Shown here one piece after another: positions 48,970-57,927 of a stretch of 64,000 nt of DNA. This DNA comes from an uncultured Roseovarius sp. (GTDB taxonomy: Bacteria; Pseudomonadota; Alphaproteobacteria; Rhodobacterales; Rhodobacteraceae): positions 1 through 64,000 of the forward strand of contig CANNCP010000003.1 of NCBI GenBank assembly GCA_947503145.1, in the 5' to 3' direction. The position numbers and the translations under genes are program-made. Position 1 is the first letter of the stretch, and every line of letters starts with the position of its first letter. The notes under the pieces were generated by a model. The model ran no database searches and was not told the origin of the DNA. It saw nothing but the letters and a program-made list of their open reading frames with translations.

Positions 48970-50483
48970 CTGACTTCGCGGCGCCCGGTCGTTTCACGGT
49001 CTGGGCACATGGCTTGCGGCCCCGGACGCGGCTGGGGCTATGTGCGGTGCTGGGGGCGGTTGCGGGACTGGGGCAGGCCCCTTTCGGCCTCTGGCCCCTG
49101 ACGCTGCTGGCGCTTGCGGCTTTCTTTGGCATTTGCACGTTTCGCTGGACAGCATGGCAGGCGGCATGGCTGGGGCTGGCGGCGGGTACCGGGTATTTTC
49201 TGGTGGTGCTCAACTGGATCGTTGAGCCGTTTCTGGTCGATGCGGCAAGGCATGGCTGGATGGCCCCCTTTGCGCTGGTGCTGCTGAGCGCGGGGCTGGC
49301 GCTGTTCTGGATGCTGGGGGTCTGGGCGGCGCGGCGGCTGGGCGGCGGTTCGGCGGCTTGGGTGGCGGCGCTGACGCTGACCGAGGCATTGCGCGGCGTG
49401 ATCTTTACCGGCTTTCCCTGGGCGCAGGTCGGCCATGTCTGGATCGGCACGCCGATGATGCACTGGGCCGCGCTCGGCGGGCCGCTGCTGTTGAGCGCGC
49501 TGATCCTCGGGGGGGCGGCGGCGCTGTGGCATGCGGTGGCGGGGCGCCGGGTCCGGGGCGGCGTGGCGCTGGTGGTGCTGGCAGGGGCCTTTGCGTCGGG
49601 GCCGTTCCTGAGCACGCCGATCCCGGTGTCGCAGGACGCGCCTACCGTGCGGCTGATCCAGCCCAACGCGACCCAGCGTGAAAAATGGGACCCGGACAAG
49701 ATACAAGGGTTCTTTGAGCGGCAGATAGCCTACACTGCTGCAGGCGACCCACCCGATCTGGTGGTCTGGCCAGAGACCGCGGTGCCGGTCCTGCTGAACC
49801 GCGCAGGCGATACCCTGAGCCATATCGCCGAGGCGGCACGCGGTGCGCCCGCCATCGTCGGGTTGCAACGGCAAGAGGACATGCGGTTCTTCAACACGCT
49901 GGCGCTGATCGCTTCGGACGGGGCGGTGACCGCGTCCTATGACAAGCACCACCTGGTCCCCTTCGGCGAATACCTGCCTTTTGGCGACGCTCTGGCAACG
50001 TTTGGCCTGCACGGGTTCGCTGCGCGTCAGGGCAGCGGCTATTCCTCGGGTCCGGGTCCACAGGTGATCGACGTGGGCGGGCTGGGCCGGGCGTTGCCGT
50101 TGATCTGCTACGAGGGAGTATTCCCGCGCAACATCGCGGGCGCGCCGGAGAGGCCTGATTTTCTGCTGTTGATCACCAACGACGCCTGGTTTGGTAAGGT
50201 GTCCGGCCCGTACCAGCATCTGGCGCAAGCGCGGTTGCGCAGCGTCGAGCAGGGCCTGCCGATGATCCGGGTGGCCAATACCGGCATATCCGCCATGATC
50301 GACGCGCGCGGGCAGGTGACAGGCGAGATACCGCTGGGGCAGGCGGGCTGGCTGGATGTCGCGTTGCCGCCCGCCGCGCCGCCAACACTCTATGCGCAGC
50401 TTGGCGACTGGCCGGTTCTGGCATTGATGCTGCTGGTCCTCGGTGCAGCCGCGTTGCAGTGCCGACGCGCACTTAGCGATTGA
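48966..50483 (+). CDS. lnt: Apolipoprotein N-acyltransferase
   Basis: A 505-residue inner-membrane enzyme completing lipoprotein maturation by N-acylation. About seven N-terminal transmembrane segments precede a periplasmic nitrilase domain from residue 215. The catalytic triad appears as Glu in VVWPETAVPVLLN near 265, Lys in YDKHHLVPFGEYLPFG near 327 and Cys in LICYEGVFPRN near 380. A last transmembrane helix is near 480. It is coupled to corC by ATGA. Confidence 0.96.
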   Translation: MTDFAAPGRFTVWAHGLRPRTRLGLCAVLGAVAGLGQAPFGLWPLTLLALAAFFGICTFRWTAWQAAWLGLAAGTGYFLVVLNWIVEPFLVDAARHGWMAPFALVLLSAGLALFWMLGVWAARRLGGGSAAWVAALTLTEALRGVIFTGFPWAQVGHVWIGTPMMHWAALGGPLLLSALILGGAAALWHAVAGRRVRGGVALVVLAGAFASGPFLSTPIPVSQDAPTVRLIQPNATQREKWDPDKIQGFFERQIAYTAAGDPPDLVVWPETAVPVLLNRAGDTLSHIAEAARGAPAIVGLQRQEDMRFFNTLALIASDGAVTASYDKHHLVPFGEYLPFGDALATFGLHGFAARQGSGYSSGPGPQVIDVGGLGRALPLICYEGVFPRNIAGAPERPDFLLLITNDAWFGKVSGPYQHLAQARLRSVEQGLPMIRVANTGISAMIDARGQVTGEIPLGQAGWLDVALPPAAPPTLYAQLGDWPVLALMLLVLGAAALQCRRALSD

Positions 50484-50514
50484 CGCCGCGCGCGGCAGCA
50501 CGCTAGCTACCACA

Positions 50515-50563
50515 AATTCGTCACAACGGCTTCCTGACGTGGCGAATTCATATGAATGGAGCA
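50515..50563 (+). promoter_or_regulatory. SAM/SAH riboswitch controlling metK
   Basis: AATTCGTCAC (50515-50524) pairs over ten bases with GTGGCGAATT (50539-50548, one G-U) enclosing AACGGCTTCCTGAC; GGCTTCC then can pair with the GGAG of the metK ribosome binding site (50558-50561) as a pseudoknot. The core TCACAACGGCTTCCTGACGT and the closing TGGAGCA agree with the SAM/SAH class found mainly upstream of Rhodobacterales metK. Ligand binding would hide the ribosome binding site and lower SAM synthetase production. Confidence 0.9.
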
Positions 50564-50567
50564 TTTC

Positions 50568-51749
50568 ATGACACGACAGAATTATATCTTCACTTCGGAA
50601 TCCGTTTCCGAAGGGCATCCGGACAAGCTGTGTGATCGCATCTCGGACGCAGTGCTGGACGCCTTTCTGAAGCAAGAACCCGAGGCACGGGTGGCGGCAG
50701 AGACATTTGCCACCACCAATCGCGTTGTCATCGGTGGCGAAGTGGGGCTGTCGGATCCCGATAAGCTGCGCGAGTCCATGGGCCAGATCGAGAATATCGC
50801 GCGCGAATGCATCCGCGATATCGGTTACGAGCAGGAAAAATTCCACTGGAAAACCTGCGAGATCACCAATCTGCTGCACGAGCAATCCGCACATATCGCC
50901 CAAGGCGTCAATGCGGCCTCGGGCAAGGAAGAGGGCGCTGGCGATCAGGGCATCATGTTCGGCTTTGCATCGGATGAGACCGATGCGCTGATGCCGGCCC
51001 CCATTCAGTACAGTCATGCAATCCTGCGGCGCCTCGCCGAAGTGCGCAAGAACGGCACCGAGCCCGCACTCGGCCCCGACTCCAAGAGCCAGCTTTCGGT
51101 GGTCTATGAGGGGGGCAAACCGGTGCGTATCGGCTCGATCGTGCTGAGCACGCAGCATCTGGACGAAACGCTGACCAGTTCCGACATCTATGACATCGTG
51201 AGCCCCTACATTTACGAGGTGCTACCCGATGGCTGGCTGACTGACGAGACTAAATGGCATGTGAACCCCACAGGCAAATTCGTGATTGGTGGCCCTGATG
51301 GCGATGCGGGCCTCACGGGTCGCAAGATCATCGTTGACACCTATGGCGGTGCGGCCCCGCATGGCGGCGGTGCGTTCTCGGGCAAGGATCCGACCAAGGT
51401 GGACCGGTCGGCGGCCTACGCGGCGCGCTATCTGGCCAAGAACGTGGTGGCGGCGGGCATGGCGAAGAAATGTACCATCCAACTGAGCTATGCCATCGGC
51501 GTCAGCCAGCCTCTGTCGGTTTATGCCGACACCCACGGTACCGGCGATATCGCACCGGCGCAGATCGAAAAGGCGATTTCGAAATGCATGGACCTCAGCC
51601 CACGCGGCATTCGCGAGCGCCTGCAACTGAACCGACCGATCTATGAGCGCACTGCGGCATATGGCCATTTCGGGCGTGCCCCCGAGGCGGATGGCGGGTT
51701 CAGCTGGGAAAAGACGGATCTGGTGGGCGCGCTGACCGGCGCGATCTGA
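50568..51749 (+). CDS. metK: S-adenosylmethionine synthetase
   Basis: A 393-residue enzyme making SAM from methionine and ATP. The opening [20 protein letters not shown] (residues 8-27), [17 protein letters not shown] near 125, [19 protein letters not shown] near 265 and [16 protein letters not shown] near 343 are all standard. The ATG used lies seven bases after GGAG of the riboswitch pseudoknot; an ATG four codons upstream overlaps that GGAG and cannot be the start. Confidence 0.98.
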   Translation: MTRQNYIFTSESVSEGHPDKLCDRISDAVLDAFLKQEPEARVAAETFATTNRVVIGGEVGLSDPDKLRESMGQIENIARECIRDIGYEQEKFHWKTCEITNLLHEQSAHIAQGVNAASGKEEGAGDQGIMFGFASDETDALMPAPIQYSHAILRRLAEVRKNGTEPALGPDSKSQLSVVYEGGKPVRIGSIVLSTQHLDETLTSSDIYDIVSPYIYEVLPDGWLTDETKWHVNPTGKFVIGGPDGDAGLTGRKIIVDTYGGAAPHGGGAFSGKDPTKVDRSAAYAARYLAKNVVAAGMAKKCTIQLSYAIGVSQPLSVYADTHGTGDIAPAQIEKAISKCMDLSPRGIRERLQLNRPIYERTAAYGHFGRAPEADGGFSWEKTDLVGALTGAI

Positions 51750-51777
51750 TCGCAACGCACGGCACACGGACAAAAGG

Positions 51778-51802
51778 ACGGTGGCCACGAAAAGGCCGCC
51801 GT
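51778..51802 (+). terminator. Stem-loop after metK
   Basis: ACGGTGGCC (51778-51786) pairs with GGCCGCCGT (51794-51802) with one G-U pair and a seven-base loop. No T-run follows, so termination is uncertain. Confidence 0.4.
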
Positions 51803-51816
51803 GCAGGCCAATTTAT

Positions 51817-51866
51817 CTAAAGCGTTTCGCCCCCATCTGATACCTCAGGTTAAAGAAGAAACGCTT
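51817..51866. repeat. CTAAAGCGTT stem-loop between metK and trmB
   Basis: AAGCGTTTC (51820-51828) is exactly complementary to GAAACGCTT (51858-51866); the element starts with the shared 10-mer CTAAAGCGTT. The 29-base loop differs from the other family members. Confidence 0.7.
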
Positions 51867-51925
51867 GGTCAGAATAATCGAGACGCGGTTGCGCAGGTGG
51901 CCCGCGCGGGGTAGAGGCTGCGGCC

Positions 51926-52639
51926 ATGATCAGGGACAGGCATCCATCCGGCGCGCCGTGGCGTAATTTCTACGGCCGGTTCAAGGGCAAGGCGTTGCGG
52001 GCCTCGCAGGAAATACTGCTGGATGAGGACCTGGAGGGGCTGTCGCCCGGGCCGGTGGACTGGGATGTGAACCCCGATCGCGCGCCCCTCGATCTGGCGG
52101 CCCGGTTCGGCGGGCGGCCCGTCTGGCTGGAAATCGGTTTTGGCGGCGGCGAGCATCTGGTGCATCAGGCCATATGCAACCCCGACGTCGCCATCATCGG
52201 CTGCGAGCCGTATCTCAACGGTGTGGCGATGATGCTTGCCAAGCTGCGCAAGTCGGGCGCAACGAACGTGGCCGTGCATCCGGGCGACGTGCGCGACCTG
52301 TTCGATGTGTTGCCGCAGGCCAGCATTGCGCGCGCCTTCCTGCTCTATCCCGATCCCTGGCCGAAAAAGCGCCACCATCGTCGCCGGTTCGTCACTCACG
52401 AGCATCTGATGCCACTGGCGCAGGCGATGGCGCCAGGTGCGATCCTGCGGGTGGCCACCGATATCGAGGATTACGTGCGGCAGACTCTTGAGGAAGTGCC
52501 CAAGGCAGGCTTTGAGTGGCTGGCCCAACGGCCTGCCGACTGGCGAACCCCGTGGCAGGACTGGACTCGCACGCGCTATGAGCAAAAGGCGCTGCGCGAG
52601 GGCCGGATGCCGCATTACCTGACGTTCCGGCGAGGTTGA
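51926..52639 (+). CDS. trmB: tRNA (guanine-N7)-methyltransferase
   Basis: A 237-residue SAM enzyme methylating G46 in the tRNA variable loop. It shows NFYGRFKGKALRASQ near residue 14, SAM motif LEIGFGGGEHLVHQ near 68, the family signature YPDPWPKKRHHRRRFV near 135 and TDIEDYVRQTLEE near 173. The C-terminal TRTRYEQKALREGR is also typical. It is 176 bases past metK and likely transcribed separately. Confidence 0.96.
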   Translation: MIRDRHPSGAPWRNFYGRFKGKALRASQEILLDEDLEGLSPGPVDWDVNPDRAPLDLAARFGGRPVWLEIGFGGGEHLVHQAICNPDVAIIGCEPYLNGVAMMLAKLRKSGATNVAVHPGDVRDLFDVLPQASIARAFLLYPDPWPKKRHHRRRFVTHEHLMPLAQAMAPGAILRVATDIEDYVRQTLEEVPKAGFEWLAQRPADWRTPWQDWTRTRYEQKALREGRMPHYLTFRRG

Positions 52640-52781
52640 TCGCCCTGGAGCCGGAAGGAAACACTGTGTTTTCAATCGGTAAACTTGTTGCAGACAGAGA
52701 GTCCAGTTAGCATTAATAATCGGTTAACAGGTGCGGAGACCCCGATCAGTCCCACGCCATAGGTACGTTGGGGATGTACAC

Positions 52782-54380
52782 ATGATCTGGGCGATTGCAC
52801 TGACGGCACTTGTGGGCTTCAGCCTGTTCGAAGTTTTCGATGATGACGACGATAGTGCGGATGAACCACCGCCATCGCCCGAGGATACGACCATCGGCCC
52901 AACCGATGACAGTGCCGTTGAGGGGACCAGCCTGAATGACATGATTTTTGGCGGAGACACCGATCAGGCCATCAATGGGCGCGGTGGTGACGACACCATT
53001 GAAGGCCGTGGCGGTGATGATGCGATAATTGCAGGGACAGGTAACGATAGCGTCGATGCCGGTGAGGGCAATGATCAAGTCTGGGCACGTGAGGGCGATG
53101 ATCAGGTGGCAGGCGGGTCGGGTGACGATCAGCTCTATGGTCGCGAAGGTAATGACACCATGAACGGGCAGGAGGGCGATGACGCGCTCTTTGGCAATGA
53201 AGGTGACGACCTCCTGCGCGGTGAGATGGGGAACGATACGCTGAATGGCGGTGCCGGCGATGATCGGCTGAGTGGTCGCGACGGTGCCGATCGGTTGAAC
53301 GGTGGTGCGGGTGATGACAGCCTCGACGCCGGTACCGGCGACGACATATTACTGGGCGGCGAGGGCATGGACCACCTCCTTGGCCGCGCGGGCGACGACA
53401 CACTCAACGGCGGCGATGATGATGACAGCCTGTCTGGCGGCTCTGGCAATGACGAGTTGAGTGGCGGCGAAACCGGCGCGGATCACCTCGATGGCGACGC
53501 GGGCGATGACAAGCTCCTTGGGCACATGGGCGTGGATACGCTGCTGGGCGGCTCCGGTGACGACACGCTTGATGGTGGCGAAGGGGCGGATGAGCTCTAT
53601 GGCGAGGATGACGACGATCTTCTGCAGGGACGGGGCGGCAATGACCTGCTGGCCGGTGGCCTTGGCGATGATCTGGTCTTTGGCCATGAGGGCGACGATT
53701 CGCTGATCGGCAGCGATGGGGCGGACACCCTTAATGGTGGCGGTGGCGACGACCACGCCGATGGCGGCACGGGCGATGACCGACTGCGCGGCGACGAGGG
53801 CGACGATACGCTGGACGGCGGCGATGGCGATGACGAGGTCTTTGCCGATGGCGGTGCGGATTTGCTGATGGGTGGTGCCGGGCTGGATACGCTCAATGGC
53901 GGCACAGGCGATGATACGCTTAGCGGTGGCGCGGATGCGGACCGGATGAACGGCGCAGGCGGTGACGATCTGATTGATGGTCTGGACGCAGGGTCGGACG
54001 GGGCCGATACGCTGCTCGGCGGCGATGGCAGTGACCGGCTGCGCGGCGATGACGGCGATATCCTGTGGGGCGATGGCGGGATGGATGTGTTCGAGGTGGT
54101 CGTGGGACCGACCGGGTCAGACCCGGTGGTGATCCGCGACCTTTTTGACGGCGGCGCTGCGGACCGAGTCCTGTTCTCCAATGCCGACGGATCATTCCTG
54201 ACGGCGGGACAGGTGTCGGGCGGCGCATTGAACATCGTCGCCGAGGGCACCGGGTCGGCGCTGCAGATCGACGGCGCGACGGTCGCACTGGTGTCGGGTG
54301 TAACCCCGGCTGTGCTGATGGCGGGCGATGCATGGATCGCCAATCTGGTGCCCGGCGGGCTGGAGCCGGTTGGCGCCTGA
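52782..54380 (+). CDS. RTX calcium-binding-repeat protein with N-terminal anchor
   Basis: A 532-residue, very acidic protein. Residues 2-18 are a hydrophobic segment (IWAIALTALVGFSLFEV) directly followed by five Asp, then a Pro-rich linker. From about 50 to 430 there are some 40 copies of the nonapeptide GGxGxDxLx, the parallel beta-roll that folds on calcium outside the cell. The last 100 residues are a non-repetitive domain. Type I secretion substrates normally lack an N-terminal hydrophobic segment, so export route is unclear, and no ABC exporter genes are nearby. GGGGA lies upstream; a TTGCAG/ATTAAT pair at 52688-52717 may be the promoter. Confidence 0.85.
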   Translation: MIWAIALTALVGFSLFEVFDDDDDSADEPPPSPEDTTIGPTDDSAVEGTSLNDMIFGGDTDQAINGRGGDDTIEGRGGDDAIIAGTGNDSVDAGEGNDQVWAREGDDQVAGGSGDDQLYGREGNDTMNGQEGDDALFGNEGDDLLRGEMGNDTLNGGAGDDRLSGRDGADRLNGGAGDDSLDAGTGDDILLGGEGMDHLLGRAGDDTLNGGDDDDSLSGGSGNDELSGGETGADHLDGDAGDDKLLGHMGVDTLLGGSGDDTLDGGEGADELYGEDDDDLLQGRGGNDLLAGGLGDDLVFGHEGDDSLIGSDGADTLNGGGGDDHADGGTGDDRLRGDEGDDTLDGGDGDDEVFADGGADLLMGGAGLDTLNGGTGDDTLSGGADADRMNGAGGDDLIDGLDAGSDGADTLLGGDGSDRLRGDDGDILWGDGGMDVFEVVVGPTGSDPVVIRDLFDGGAADRVLFSNADGSFLTAGQVSGGALNIVAEGTGSALQIDGATVALVSGVTPAVLMAGDAWIANLVPGGLEPVGA

Positions 54381-54411
54381 CCCGATAGTGTCTGGTGAAG
54401 CGTCTGCTCTG

Positions 54412-55584
54412 TCAGGCGGTCTCGGTGCCCAGCCGGTGCGAGAGGCGCTCAAGCATCCCGATGCATTGGCCCATCTGATCGCGGCTGACATATTCATCGG
54501 CCTTGTGCGCCTGATCGATTGATCCCGGACCGCAGACCACCGTGGACATGCCATATGCCTGGAAAATCCCCGCCTCGGTGCCAAAGGCCACGGTGCTGGC
54601 ATCATGCGTGCCAGTCAGTTCCATCATGATCTTGCGCGCCTCGTTCGGGTCGCTTGGCTCCAGGCCTGCGACCTCGCCGACGATTTCGGTGGCGATGTCG
54701 GCGTCGGGAAAGATGGCGCGCATCTCGGGCAGCAATATCTCGACGCAGTAGTGGTGTAGATGGTCCTTGACGAAAGCGGCATCGCTGAGTTGTACCGGGC
54801 GCATTTCCCAATCGATGCGAGCCTGGCTGGGGATGACGTTATGGGCGACCCCGCCTGTAAGCGCGCCGGTGTTGATCGTGGTCCAGGGCGGATCGAATCG
54901 GCTGCCCTCGGGCGCGCGGGCGCGCAGCTGGTCCTTGAGTGTCAGCAGACGGGCAACAAAGCGCGTCGCGTATTCGACGGCATTCACCCCCTTGTCCGGG
55001 CCAGATCCGTGCCCGGCCAGCCCGTGGAAATGGGTGGAGTATTCATAGCAGCCCTTGTGTCCCTCGATCACGCGCATCATCGTCGGCTCTCCGATCAGTG
55101 CGACACCGGGGCGCAGATCAAGAGTACGCAGGCTCTCAACCAGAGCATCCGCGCCAAAACAGCCGACTTCCTCGTCATAAGTGAAGCTGAAATGCAGCGG
55201 GCGGTCACGGACGCGTTCGGCAAAGAGCGGTGCCATGACTGTGGCCGCAGCGATGAACCCCTTCATGTCGCAACTGCCGCGCCCATAGATCAGGCCGCCG
55301 GCCTCATACATCTGGAACGGATCACTGGACCACTCCTGATCGTCGACTGGCACCACGTCGGAATGGCCCGACAGGACGATACCGCCGTCACGCTCCGGGC
55401 CCAGTGTGGCAAAGAGGTTTGCCTTCTGCCCGGTTTCGTCGGGAAAGATATTTACACGCGCGCCCGCATCCTCCAGCCGTTCGGCCAGATGGTCAATCAT
55501 CGTCAGATTGCTCCGATTTGACACGGTCGGAAAGGCGATGAGCTCTTCCAGGAGCTGGGTCGTGTTTGTGATATGTGCGTTCAA
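54412..55584 (-). CDS. argE: Acetylornithine deacetylase (ArgE-like, M20 family)
   Basis: A 390-residue zinc peptidase-family enzyme. Metal ligands are in LSGHSDVVPVDD near residue 70, GRGSCDMKGF near 99 and TYDEEVGCFG near 132; the lid domain includes HFHGLAGHGSGPDKGVNA near 184. The family fits N-acetylornithine deacetylase. Because many Rhodobacterales make arginine through ArgJ, a salvage or other N-acyl-amino-acid role is possible. The TTG start five bases after GGGAGGGG is preferred to a GTG 18 codons upstream. It converges on the RTX gene. Confidence 0.85.
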   Translation of the reverse strand: MNAHITNTTQLLEELIAFPTVSNRSNLTMIDHLAERLEDAGARVNIFPDETGQKANLFATLGPERDGGIVLSGHSDVVPVDDQEWSSDPFQMYEAGGLIYGRGSCDMKGFIAAATVMAPLFAERVRDRPLHFSFTYDEEVGCFGADALVESLRTLDLRPGVALIGEPTMMRVIEGHKGCYEYSTHFHGLAGHGSGPDKGVNAVEYATRFVARLLTLKDQLRARAPEGSRFDPPWTTINTGALTGGVAHNVIPSQARIDWEMRPVQLSDAAFVKDHLHHYCVEILLPEMRAIFPDADIATEIVGEVAGLEPSDPNEARKIMMELTGTHDASTVAFGTEAGIFQAYGMSTVVCGPGSIDQAHKADEYVSRDQMGQCIGMLERLSHRLGTETA

Positions 55585-55873
55585 TTCCGCCCCTCCCGCG
55601 ATTGTATCGGACAGAGATTGATCCGTGCCACGCACCACGTCAAGTCATGCCGACCCGCGCGGGGTTTTACACAAGCATTGCGTGGGGCCGGGCTGTGTCA
55701 TGCGCTATCGTAAATGGTGCCAAGAGCATTGCGGTTCTGCCCCGAGGCTATCGCTGGTCTGCACCGCCGACAAAAAGCAGCGCTGCAATACCCGAAAGCG
55801 TTTCGCGCGCCGTAATGCGCAGAAAATTCGGCGAATCTTCTCGGGATAGATTTTTCGCGAAAACTCTGGTGCG
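55585..55873. other. Intergenic stretch between dtd and argE-like gene
   Basis: This 289-base gap should hold the argE promoter. The only notable reading frame is 55700-55849 on the plus strand, 49 codons from an ATG, very basic with four cysteines, but without a clear ribosome binding site. I do not call it as a gene. Confidence 0.4.
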
Positions 55874-56311
55874 TCAGACGTCGAGCCAGATTGTCACCGG
55901 GCCATCATTGACGAGGCTGACCTGCATATCCGCGCCGAATACACCTGTCTCGCATGGGACGCCTTCGGTGCGCAGCTTTTCGGCAAAGAGCTGATAGAGC
56001 CGATTGCCCTCGTCCGGCGGGGCGGCCTGTGAAAAACCGGGACGGTTGCCGCGTGACATATCTGCTGCCAGCGTGAACTGACTGACCACCAGCGCTGTTC
56101 CCTGAGTGTCGCGCACCGAGCGGTTCATCTTGCCCGCTTCGTCGGTGAAAATGCGCAGTTTTGCGATCTTGGCGGCCATCGCGGCGGCGGCGGCTTCATC
56201 GTCACCCTGCATGGCGCAGATCAGGATCAGCAGGCCGGGGCCCGTCTGGCCGATAATGGTGCCGTCCACACGAACGCATGCTTTGGTTACACGTTGCAGG
56301 AGGGCGCGCAT
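55874..56311 (-). CDS. dtd: D-aminoacyl-tRNA deacylase
   Basis: A 145-residue enzyme that removes D-amino acids (and glycine from tRNA-Ala) from mischarged tRNAs. It has the opening [17 protein letters not shown], the SQFTLAAD motif near residue 77 and the cross-subunit loop [10 protein letters not shown] near 134, which here keeps the GP dipeptide. Length is normal. It is the last gene of the minus-strand block, downstream of a frameshifted small membrane gene. Confidence 0.95.
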   Translation of the reverse strand: MRALLQRVTKACVRVDGTIIGQTGPGLLILICAMQGDDEAAAAAMAAKIAKLRIFTDEAGKMNRSVRDTQGTALVVSQFTLAADMSRGNRPGFSQAAPPDEGNRLYQLFAEKLRTEGVPCETGVFGADMQVSLVNDGPVTIWLDV

Positions 56312-56332
56312 CTGGTCTGTCCTTTTGCCGTT

Positions 56333-56766
56333 TCACACGTGATGTATCAAAGGCTGCGATGGTGCAAGCCTATCTCCTGACGAGCCGAATATCGGGCTAT
56401 CGCTAACGAATATGCCAAAGGCAATGACGGCAAGGCCTGCGATGGCAAGGCCGCTCATGCGCCATCCGAGAGGTGACTTGCGGCATCCCGTCCACCCAGA
56501 GCCTACAGAAAGCATCACGATGACGCTGCCTGCCGGCATCCCCGGCGGGTTCATTTGCGGCGTCTGCCGGCTCAGCTGTGTCTTGCTCCAGACGCTGGCC
56601 AGCAAACAGGAGAATGCCGCGCCGAGGACGGCCAATTGCCCGAGGTTGCGCGGGTCGTGTCCGTCTAGTGTAGGCGGCCATGACGATAGCCACGCCCCCA
56701 GACCGAGGAGCGCGCAGCAAGGAGAGCGCGCAGTGTGCCGACCGCGTCAGTGCCGCCGCTTTTCAT
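56333..56766 (-). pseudogene. Frameshifted small membrane-protein gene
   Basis: An ATG shares its first base with the stop of the upstream zinc-ribbon gene (TGATG overlap), so translation should start here: MKSGGTDAVGTLRALLA. That frame stops after 34 codons, but in another frame the sequence continues smoothly as a membrane protein (ALLGLGAWLSSWPPTLDG, LAVLGAAFSCLLASVW, then a second hydrophobic run LAIAGLAVIAFGIFV) to a stop at 56333. The total length, 434 bases, is not a multiple of three. A single-base indel near 56700 would restore about 144 residues. It is either a real frameshift mutation or a sequencing error. Confidence 0.6.
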
Positions 56767-57881
56767 CAGATTGCACCCTCGTTCAGCGCCAGCCCGTAGC
56801 CGATGGCCCCCGCGATCAAAAGCCCGATCAAGACTGCAAAGGCGATTTTCCAGGCCGACCAGGGGCGCGCGCCCTGCACCCGGCCGGTGCGGCCATTGAC
56901 GACAAAACGATAGGATTTTCCCCGGTACTTGTAGGCAGCCAGCCAGACCGGCAGCAGGATATGCTTGAAGGTGACGTCACTTACCTGCGTCTGGATGTCG
57001 TGGATGCGCTGACGATCGCCGCCGATGTCGAATCGCACGTCCCGGGTAATGATTCTGTCCATATGCTGGCGTGCTTCGACGAAACCATCGTCGAGCGAAA
57101 CAGTATAGGCTTCGGCACGAAAGCCTGCCAGGAATTCGGGGCGGTAGGGCTCCATCTCGCTGAGGTCCCAGGGTTCCAGCCCGTCGGTGTATTGCTTGGG
57201 TAATGCGCGCGAGGCGAGTACCAGCACATCGTCAAAGAATCGCGTGACGCGCCCCGTCACCCCGCGCCAGCGCACCTTGGCGACGCGGACCTGTTCGCGT
57301 TTGCCGTCACGCATCACGGTTTGGGTCTCATAATAGACAGTGCCGCGCTCGCCCCGGTAGGCCGATTTCGTATCGGCATCGAAGGTCCAGTAGGGCACGT
57401 ATATGCCCTGCAATTTTCGCCCCTTGCGGGCATATTCCTGTAGCCCGTTCGGCGCAAACCAGAGCTTGCCCAGCCAGTCGGTCATGGCCGCGCGCGCGGT
57501 CCGCTCGTCGAGGGCAAAGGGCAGCACGCCGCGCGGCTTGATATGGCGGCTGGTGCCAGTATCCGTGACGATGGGCGTGGCACAAAACGGGCATTCGGCG
57601 GCATGGTTGCCGGGGTCGAATTCGATCTGGGCCGCGCAATTGGGGCATTGCAGCACCCGCGTCTCTTCCATGTCCTGTTCGGGCAGATCGGCGGCGATGG
57701 CACGGCGAAAGTCCAGCTCTGCCAGCGGGTTGGCCCAGGGGCTGTCATCAGCGACAGGTTCGGTATTGCCACAATGGTCGCAGACCAGTTGGCCGGTTTC
57801 GGGCGAAAAGCGGAAATCGGACCCGCAATTGTCGCACGGGAAGCGGTGGTTTTCCAAGGGGGCGTTGGCGGTGTCGGTCAT
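56766..57881 (-). CDS. Zinc-ribbon membrane protein next to SPFH gene
   Basis: A 371-residue protein with two zinc-ribbon pairs at the N-terminus: CDNCGSDF/CDHCG (residues 16-37) and CPNCAAQIEF/CPFC (residues 79-99). A beta-rich middle region with YVPYWTFDADTKSAYRGERG near 163 follows, and one transmembrane helix closes the protein (AWKIAFAVLIGLLIAGAIGYG, 343-363). Homologues are often mislabelled as helicase PriA because of the ribbons; no helicase motifs are present. It follows the SPFH gene by 46 bases. Probably a cytoplasm-facing membrane protein working with SPFH. Confidence 0.82.
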   Translation of the reverse strand: MTDTANAPLENHRFPCDNCGSDFRFSPETGQLVCDHCGNTEPVADDSPWANPLAELDFRRAIAADLPEQDMEETRVLQCPNCAAQIEFDPGNHAAECPFCATPIVTDTGTSRHIKPRGVLPFALDERTARAAMTDWLGKLWFAPNGLQEYARKGRKLQGIYVPYWTFDADTKSAYRGERGTVYYETQTVMRDGKREQVRVAKVRWRGVTGRVTRFFDDVLVLASRALPKQYTDGLEPWDLSEMEPYRPEFLAGFRAEAYTVSLDDGFVEARQHMDRIITRDVRFDIGGDRQRIHDIQTQVSDVTFKHILLPVWLAAYKYRGKSYRFVVNGRTGRVQGARPWSAWKIAFAVLIGLLIAGAIGYGLALNEGAI

Positions 57882-57927
57882 GGGGCACCATGGATTGAAA
57901 GTATCGGTGTAGTGCGCGCGGTACAGG

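Noticed and set aside
49038-51158. A 706-codon open frame on the minus strand
   Set aside because: It runs antisense to lnt, the riboswitch and metK, whose products are unmistakable; its translation is Arg/His/Gln-rich, as expected from the complement of GC-rich codons.
52930-54100. Dense short repeats resembling a tandem-repeat or CRISPR-like array
   Set aside because: The 27-base periodicity encodes the RTX nonapeptide in one open frame; there are no constant repeats with unique spacers.
55700-55849. Small basic cysteine-containing frame (49 codons)
   Set aside because: No clear ribosome binding site, no neighbour logic, and composition that could arise by chance in the argE upstream region.
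56766-57881. PriA helicase or primosomal protein
   Set aside because: Only the zinc ribbons recall PriA; there are no Walker motifs and the protein ends in a transmembrane helix.
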